Assembly (NCBI GenBank): GCA_030630015.1
Contig: DAOVNV010000079.1
Location: 1-9,800, forward strand
DNA: 9,800 bases
Origin: Desulfuromonadales bacterium
Lineage (GTDB): Bacteria; Desulfobacterota; Desulfuromonadia; Desulfuromonadales; BM103
Direction: 5' to 3'
A program made the position numbers and the translations under genes. Below are positions 6,558 to 9,800 of this stretch, one piece after another. The notes under the pieces are model-generated. The model was not told where the DNA came from and ran no database searches. It saw only the letters and a program-made list of their open reading frames with translations. Each line of letters begins with the position of its first letter. Positions within the stretch are counted from its first letter, which is position 1.

Positions 6558-6598
6558 TTACACCGACGACGGGGGTTCGAATCCCTCTGGGGCCGCCA
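6555..6598 (+). tRNA. 3' fragment of a tRNA gene (integration scar)
   Basis: A perfect tRNA 3' end is present: T-stem GGGGG (6571-6575), T-loop TTCGAAT (6576-6582), T-stem CCCTC (6583-6587), acceptor strand TGGGGCC (6588-6594), discriminator G (6595) and encoded CCA (6596-6598). The matching 5' acceptor strand GGCCCCA, the D-arm and the 5' half are absent upstream. Sequence to about 6549 has some tRNA-Glu-like character, but the anticodon stem does not pair (CCGGC against ACCGA). Isotype is therefore uncertain; Glu, Ser or another G73 tRNA is possible. The native terminator follows directly. This is what remains on the chromosome side after an element integrates into a tRNA gene. Confidence 0.75.
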
Positions 6599-6603
6599 AA
6601 CCG

Positions 6604-6643
6604 AAAAACGCTCTGCTGATTGATTTCGGCAGGGCGTTTTTTA
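6604..6643 (+). terminator. Rho-independent terminator of the tRNA gene
   Basis: AAAAACGCTCTGC (6604-6616) pairs with GCAGGGCGTTTTT (6629-6641), with one G-T pair. Three inner pairs extend it, leaving a 6-nt loop. A T-tract lies on the 3' side and an A-tract on the 5' side. It begins 5 nt after the tRNA CCA, as expected for the native terminator of that tRNA gene. Confidence 0.85.
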
Positions 6644-6680
6644 CTTAAAGAAGAGCTGCCCCAAGGATTCAGGGCAGCTC
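6643..6680 (-). terminator. Terminator of the etf / SCP2-like operon
   Basis: GAGCTGCCC (6653-6661) and GGGCAGCTC (6672-6680) form a perfect 9-bp stem with a 10-nt loop. On the - strand it is followed by TTCTTTAAGT, a T-rich tail. It lies about 31 nt after the stop codon of the SCP2-like gene. With the tRNA terminator next to it, it separates convergent transcription. Confidence 0.8.
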
Positions 6681-6711
6681 GATGATTGACAAGATTTTTA
6701 ACGATACTTTT

Positions 6712-7023
6712 CTATTCAGCTTTCCCGCAAGCAGAGAGAAAAATCTGTAGAATCGCCGGATTATTCGATTTGATCGCTCCGGAAAGGAAATCCTTCATAC
6801 CTGGGTTATAGCCTTCGTTCCAGACTTTCAAAAAGAACTCGGTACTGGTTTTACAGACACAATCAGCATTCTCAACAATCCGACCGTTGTCGACGCTGCA
6901 TCCTTCGGGGTTCAACTGAACAGTTTTTTTCACATCGTCGATGGAAAAGTAGATACTGACCGGATTGCTGACAGCTTCCGGATTGTAGTTATTCTGGATT
7001 TCGGAAAAAATCTGCTCAAGCAT
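6712..7023 (-). CDS. SCP2-like sterol/lipid-carrier domain protein
   Basis: The protein has 103 residues. The ATG at 7021-7023 is preferred over an in-frame TTG at 7029 because GGGAG sits 7 nt before the ATG but touches the TTG. The chain is a single small alpha/beta domain. The segment NADCVCKTSTEFFLKVWNEG, then NPGMKDFLSGAIKSNNP, then a final hydrophobic helix, follows the SCP2 pattern of a strand, the 'f..l..G..np..af..G.l' core and a closing helix. SCP2 domains form a hydrophobic tunnel that binds fatty acyl-CoA or other lipids. The gene is the last of the etfB-etfA operon, 18 nt after the etfA stop, which fits a role in handling acyl-CoA substrates near the ETF-linked dehydrogenases. That role is inferred. 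Confidence 0.72.
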   Translation of the reverse strand: MLEQIFSEIQNNYNPEAVSNPVSIYFSIDDVKKTVQLNPEGCSVDNGRIVENADCVCKTSTEFFLKVWNEGYNPGMKDFLSGAIKSNNPAILQIFLSACGKAE

Positions 7024-7041
7024 GTTCAAGCTCCCAGGAGG

Positions 7042-7959
7042 CTAAAGGGCATTCAACTTCTCGGTTAATACCGGAAGCAGCTGCTTCAGGTCCGCGACCA
7101 CCAGGACATCGGCGATTTCTCCAATCGGGGCATCTTTGTCGGTATTGATCGCGAGGACGAATTCCGACTTTTTCATCCCGGCCAGGTGCTGAATCGCTCC
7201 GGAGATGCCGCAGGCGACATAGAGTTTAGGCGAAACCGTCTGACCGGTGGTGCCGACCTGGCGGCTGTGTTCGGCCCATTCGGCGTCGATTACCGGGCGG
7301 CTGGCACCATATTCACCCTTGAGTGCCTTGGCTAGGTTTTCGATCAGTGCCAGATTTTCCGGCTTGCCGATACCTCGTCCGGCGCTGACAATGACCTCGG
7401 CTTTGGACAGGTCTACACCTGTCTCTGCAGCTTCTTCGTAACCAAGGAACTCAATATCGCCACCGGCGGCCACTTCAACCTTGATCACTTCCGGAGTGCC
7501 ACTCGGATCTTCAGCTGGAGTAAAGGCACCGCCCTGCAGGGTGACGACAGTGACAGCTGTTGTTGCTTTCACCTGCCGCCGCAGTTTTGAGTTGCAGGAC
7601 GGGACGACCAGGTTGCCATCCTTGACTTCGACAACCTCCGAAATCTGCGCAGTTTTCAGGGCCATGGCGATGCGCGGAGCCAGATCCCAACCATATGAGG
7701 AATGTGGAAGGACAACCATCTGCGGCTGTTCCTTCTCAACGACTTCCAGCAGCATCTGTTTGTGCAGGCTCGGGTTGAATTCGCCGGCCTGCTCAACATC
7801 CGCCAGATAGAGTTTGCCACTGTAGCCCGGCAGAGCACCTTCGGAACCGACCAGGAACATGGCGCTTTCTGCACCCAGCTGGGCAGCGAAGTTGATCAAT
7901 TCACTGCTGGTGCCGAGCAGTTTGCCCTCTCTATATTCTGCAACGAGTAAGGTTTTCAT
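7042..7959 (-). CDS. etfA: Electron transfer flavoprotein alpha subunit
   Basis: The protein has 305 residues, normal for the family. The N-terminal domain begins MKTLLVAEYREGKL. The C-terminal FAD domain carries the family signatures: SAGRGIG (192-198), GQTVSPKLYVACGISGA (239-255) followed by IQHLAGM, and AINTDKDAPI (270-279), which line the FAD pocket. EtfA and EtfB form a soluble cytoplasmic heterodimer that collects electrons from acyl-CoA dehydrogenases. Its ribosome binding site AGGAGG (7965-7970) overlaps the etfB stop codon, so the two are translationally coupled. The neighbouring CCG-domain oxidoreductase indicates that the acceptor is a membrane quinone reductase. Confidence 0.96.
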   Translation of the reverse strand: MKTLLVAEYREGKLLGTSSELINFAAQLGAESAMFLVGSEGALPGYSGKLYLADVEQAGEFNPSLHKQMLLEVVEKEQPQMVVLPHSSYGWDLAPRIAMALKTAQISEVVEVKDGNLVVPSCNSKLRRQVKATTAVTVVTLQGGAFTPAEDPSGTPEVIKVEVAAGGDIEFLGYEEAAETGVDLSKAEVIVSAGRGIGKPENLALIENLAKALKGEYGASRPVIDAEWAEHSRQVGTTGQTVSPKLYVACGISGAIQHLAGMKKSEFVLAINTDKDAPIGEIADVLVVADLKQLLPVLTEKLNAL

Positions 7960-7968
7960 CGCGACCTC

Positions 7969-8742
7969 CTAGGCCAGTGCCGTGGTTTTTTCTTTAAGGA
8001 TCTGGATCAGCTGATCCGCCAGATCGGCCGGATCGCCTTCGAGAACCAACCCGCCGCCTTTTTTCTCAGGCGGTGCCATTTGCAGCGTTTCCAGCAGGGA
8101 TGCAGCAGGGCTTAACTCGGCGACCGGGGTCGAGATCAACTCCTTCTTCTTGGCTTTCATGATGTTCGGCAGGGTTGGATAGCGCGGAGTATTCAGGCCA
8201 AGTTGACAGGTGACCAAAGCCGGAGTAGAGCAGCTGACCTTGGCTCTGGTACCGCCTTCCAGTTCACGTTTGGCGTTGACGGTGCCATCAGTATAACTGA
8301 ACTCGACCAAAGTGGTCAGACTGGGGATCCCAAGCATTTCAGCAATCAGTACACCAACCTGGGCGCTGCCGCGATCCTGCGACTGCATGCCGGTAAAGAT
8401 CAGGTCGAAACCTTTGTCTTTGGCAAATCCGGCGATCAGTGAAGCGATCGCATAGGAGTCTTTGAGATAGCTTTCGTCATCGGCAATATGGACACCCCGA
8501 TCACAACCCATGGCCAAAGCTTTCTTCATCGTTTCCTTGACCCGGTCGGAGCCAATGCAAAGCACAGTCAGATCTGCCTCTCCAACCTGCTCTTTCAGCT
8601 GAACCGCCTGTTCGACAGCGAATTCGTCGTATTCGTTCATCCGCCAGGCCAGATCGGTCTCTTCGTACCAGTTTCCGGCTGCATTTGCTTTGAACTTGGA
8701 TTCCATATCCGGAACCTGTTTGATACAGATCAGTATTTTCAT
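7969..8742 (-). CDS. etfB: Electron transfer flavoprotein beta subunit
   Basis: The protein has 257 residues from ATG 8740-8742, chosen because AGGAG (8750-8754) lies 7 nt upstream. A GTG and a TTG just before it are too close to that site. The start MKILICIKQVPD is typical. The nucleotide-binding stretch TGMQSQDRGSAQVG (117-130) and the signature ELEGGTRAKVSCSTPALVT (160-178) followed by NTPRYPTLPNIMKAKKK (184-200) are diagnostic of EtfB. In classical ETFs this subunit binds AMP; in bifurcating ETFs it binds a second FAD. The sequence alone does not settle which, but the adjacent membrane-type oxidoreductase favours the non-bifurcating role. It starts after a long inverted repeat that separates it from the oxidoreductase gene. 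Confidence 0.96.
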   Translation of the reverse strand: MKILICIKQVPDMESKFKANAAGNWYEETDLAWRMNEYDEFAVEQAVQLKEQVGEADLTVLCIGSDRVKETMKKALAMGCDRGVHIADDESYLKDSYAIASLIAGFAKDKGFDLIFTGMQSQDRGSAQVGVLIAEMLGIPSLTTLVEFSYTDGTVNAKRELEGGTRAKVSCSTPALVTCQLGLNTPRYPTLPNIMKAKKKELISTPVAELSPAASLLETLQMAPPEKKGGGLVLEGDPADLADQLIQILKEKTTALA

Positions 8743-8762
8743 CAACACTCTCCTTTGATGGT

Positions 8763-8899
8763 TTGTAACTATACAGCTGTCTGACTAAGCGCACAGCATG
8801 TGGGCTATAGCTGTTGCTTGCGGGAAGTTAAGTGACAACATTGGACGCAGGCAATGGCTGTAGACCACATGCCCTCGCCAAGATGCTGAATAGTTACAA
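8763..8899. repeat. 137-bp imperfect inverted repeat, MITE-like or long RNA hairpin
   Basis: The outer arms are TTGTAACTATACAGC (8763-8777) and GCTGAATAGTTACAA (8885-8899), which pair at 14 of 15 positions. The inner arms (8797-8822 and 8846-8871, 26 nt each) begin CATGTGG and end CCACATG. They pair at 21 of 26 positions, and most mismatches become G-U pairs in one RNA strand. A 23-nt loop separates the inner arms; spacers of 19 and 13 nt separate inner and outer arms. The element fills nearly the whole gap between the oxidoreductase stop and the etfB ribosome binding site. No ORF or obvious target-site duplication is seen. It could be a miniature inverted-repeat element or a structured intercistronic RNA. 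Confidence 0.8.
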
Positions 8900-8906
8900 T
8901 GTTCTC

Positions 8907-9800
8907 TTATCTGACAAGCCGTTCAACCAAGACTTCAGCAAGATCCTTTGGCTTCAGTTGCTCTTCCAGTTCCGCTCCCTTGATGCCGTCCTCAAACATG
9001 GTCAGGCAGAAGGGGCAGCTGGAGATCAGGGTCGAAGCCCCGGTTGCGGCAGCCATCTGCGAACGCTTCTCGCTGATCCGGGTGCCGATCTTTTCATCGG
9101 CCAGGATGCGCCCACCTCCGGCACTGCAGCAGAAGGATTCCGCACCATGTTTTTCCATTTCGCTCAGTTGGGCCCCGGCAGCGGCCAGCAATGTGCGCGG
9201 AGCCTGGTAGATATCGTTATAACGCCCCAGGTAGCAGGAATCGTGGTAGGTGCAATCAAATGTCTGCGGGGTGATTTTCAACTGACCCTGTTGCAACAGC
9301 TCCGCCAGATATTCTGTGTAGTGGCTGACGGCCACGTCCAGACCAAGATCACGATAATCTTTGTTGAGAGTATTAAAGCAGTGAGGACAGCTGGTCACAA
9401 TCTGCTTGATTTCATAGCCCTTGATCAGTTCGATATTTTCGCTTGCCAGCATCTGGTAGAGATATTCATTCCCCATCTTGCGCATCGGTTCGCCGCAGCA
9501 CTTTTCTTCTTTACCGAGGATGCCGACTTTTACTCCGGCCGCATCGCAGAGTTGGACAAAGGCTTTGGCAATGGCTTGATTGCGTTTGTCGAAAGAGGCA
9601 TAACAACCGACAAAGAAGAGGATATCGACGTCACTGCTCTGTTCCAGGGTGACCACCGGCAGCCCTTCGGCCCAGTCACCGCGACTGGCAAAGGCGAGGC
9701 CGAGCGGATTGCCGTTGACCTCCGTATTCTCCATGGCCGTCATGACTTCTTCGCCGGGGAATTCCCCTTCCATCAGCACCAGGTTGCGACGCAACTCGAT
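8907..9800 (-). CDS. CCG-domain Fe-S oxidoreductase, ETF:menaquinone oxidoreductase-like (C-terminal part)
   Basis: This gene is partial: the frame stays open to the window end, so about 298 C-terminal residues are seen. Two cysteine-rich CCG domains are present. The first has GCYASFD, KCCGEPMRKMGNEY and SCPHCFN. The second has CTYHDSCYLGRYNDIYQAPR, FCCSAGGGR and SCPFCLTM. These bind non-cubane or [4Fe-4S] clusters, as in heterodisulfide reductase subunits B/D. Next to etfBA, this domain pair is typical of the membrane-bound ETF:(methyl)menaquinone oxidoreductase of Geobacter-like bacteria, whose N-terminus would carry heme-binding helices and ferredoxin motifs outside this window. The second CCG motif reads CCS where CCG is usual. 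It would take electrons from EtfAB and reduce menaquinone. Confidence 0.85.
   Translation of the reverse strand: MELRRNLVLMEGEFPGEEVMTAMENTEVNGNPLGLAFASRGDWAEGLPVVTLEQSSDVDILFFVGCYASFDKRNQAIAKAFVQLCDAAGVKVGILGKEEKCCGEPMRKMGNEYLYQMLASENIELIKGYEIKQIVTSCPHCFNTLNKDYRDLGLDVAVSHYTEYLAELLQQGQLKITPQTFDCTYHDSCYLGRYNDIYQAPRTLLAAAGAQLSEMEKHGAESFCCSAGGGRILADEKIGTRISEKRSQMAAATGASTLISSCPFCLTMFEDGIKGAELEEQLKPKDLAEVLVERLVR

Noticed and set aside
6370..6648. + strand frame of 92 codons across the tRNA fragment and terminator
   Set aside because: It reads through a tRNA 3' end and a terminator hairpin and is antisense to the better-supported coding fragment.

Overview
The window looks like chromosomal DNA of an anaerobic, respiring desulfuromonad or Geobacter-type bacterium. 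This is inferred, not proven. It rests on an EtfAB pair beside a CCG-domain iron-sulfur oxidoreductase of the ETF:menaquinone oxidoreductase kind, a GEMM-I (cyclic dinucleotide) riboswitch, and the mixed base composition. Three blocks can be separated.

Block 1 (about 271-3538, + strand, GC-rich) is a two-gene operon. The first gene is a multi-cofactor flavoprotein with an N-terminal 2Fe-2S domain, an FAD/NAD disulfide-oxidoreductase fold, two 4Fe-4S clusters and a BFD-like 2Fe-2S domain. The second, overlapping by 8 nt, is a DAO/sarcosine-oxidase-beta type FAD amine dehydrogenase. Together they resemble the alpha and beta subunits of dye-linked proline, hydroxyproline, opine or sarcosine dehydrogenases. 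The substrate cannot be read from the sequence. A short tandem-repeat array and a two-level inverted repeat follow.

Block 2 (about 3698-6320, - strand, more AT-rich) is the most interesting part. A TATAAT box is followed by a GEMM-I riboswitch aptamer, a plausible terminator/antiterminator pair, and then a tightly packed operon. Its genes encode a DUF900-like alpha/beta hydrolase, a one-helix membrane protein with a CBS-like C-terminus, and a small outer-membrane beta-barrel. A very short ORF with a strong ribosome binding site sits right behind the barrel gene and may be the stump of a fourth gene. The layout predicts an envelope function switched by a cyclic dinucleotide, and I do not recognise it as a named system.

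Block boundary (about 6414-6643): a 47-codon C-terminal coding fragment abuts the 3' part of a tRNA gene that still has its own terminator but no 5' half. This is the classic scar of site-specific integration into a tRNA gene. It suggests that the DNA to the left is, at least in part, an acquired island, and the DNA to the right is native chromosome.

Block 3 (6712-9800, - strand) is core energy metabolism. It holds the C-terminal half of a CCG-domain Fe-S oxidoreductase (running off the window), etfB, etfA and a small SCP2-like gene, closed by a strong hairpin terminator. Electrons from acyl-CoA dehydrogenases would pass through EtfAB to the membrane oxidoreductase and on to menaquinone. A 137-bp imperfect inverted repeat lies between the oxidoreductase gene and etfB.
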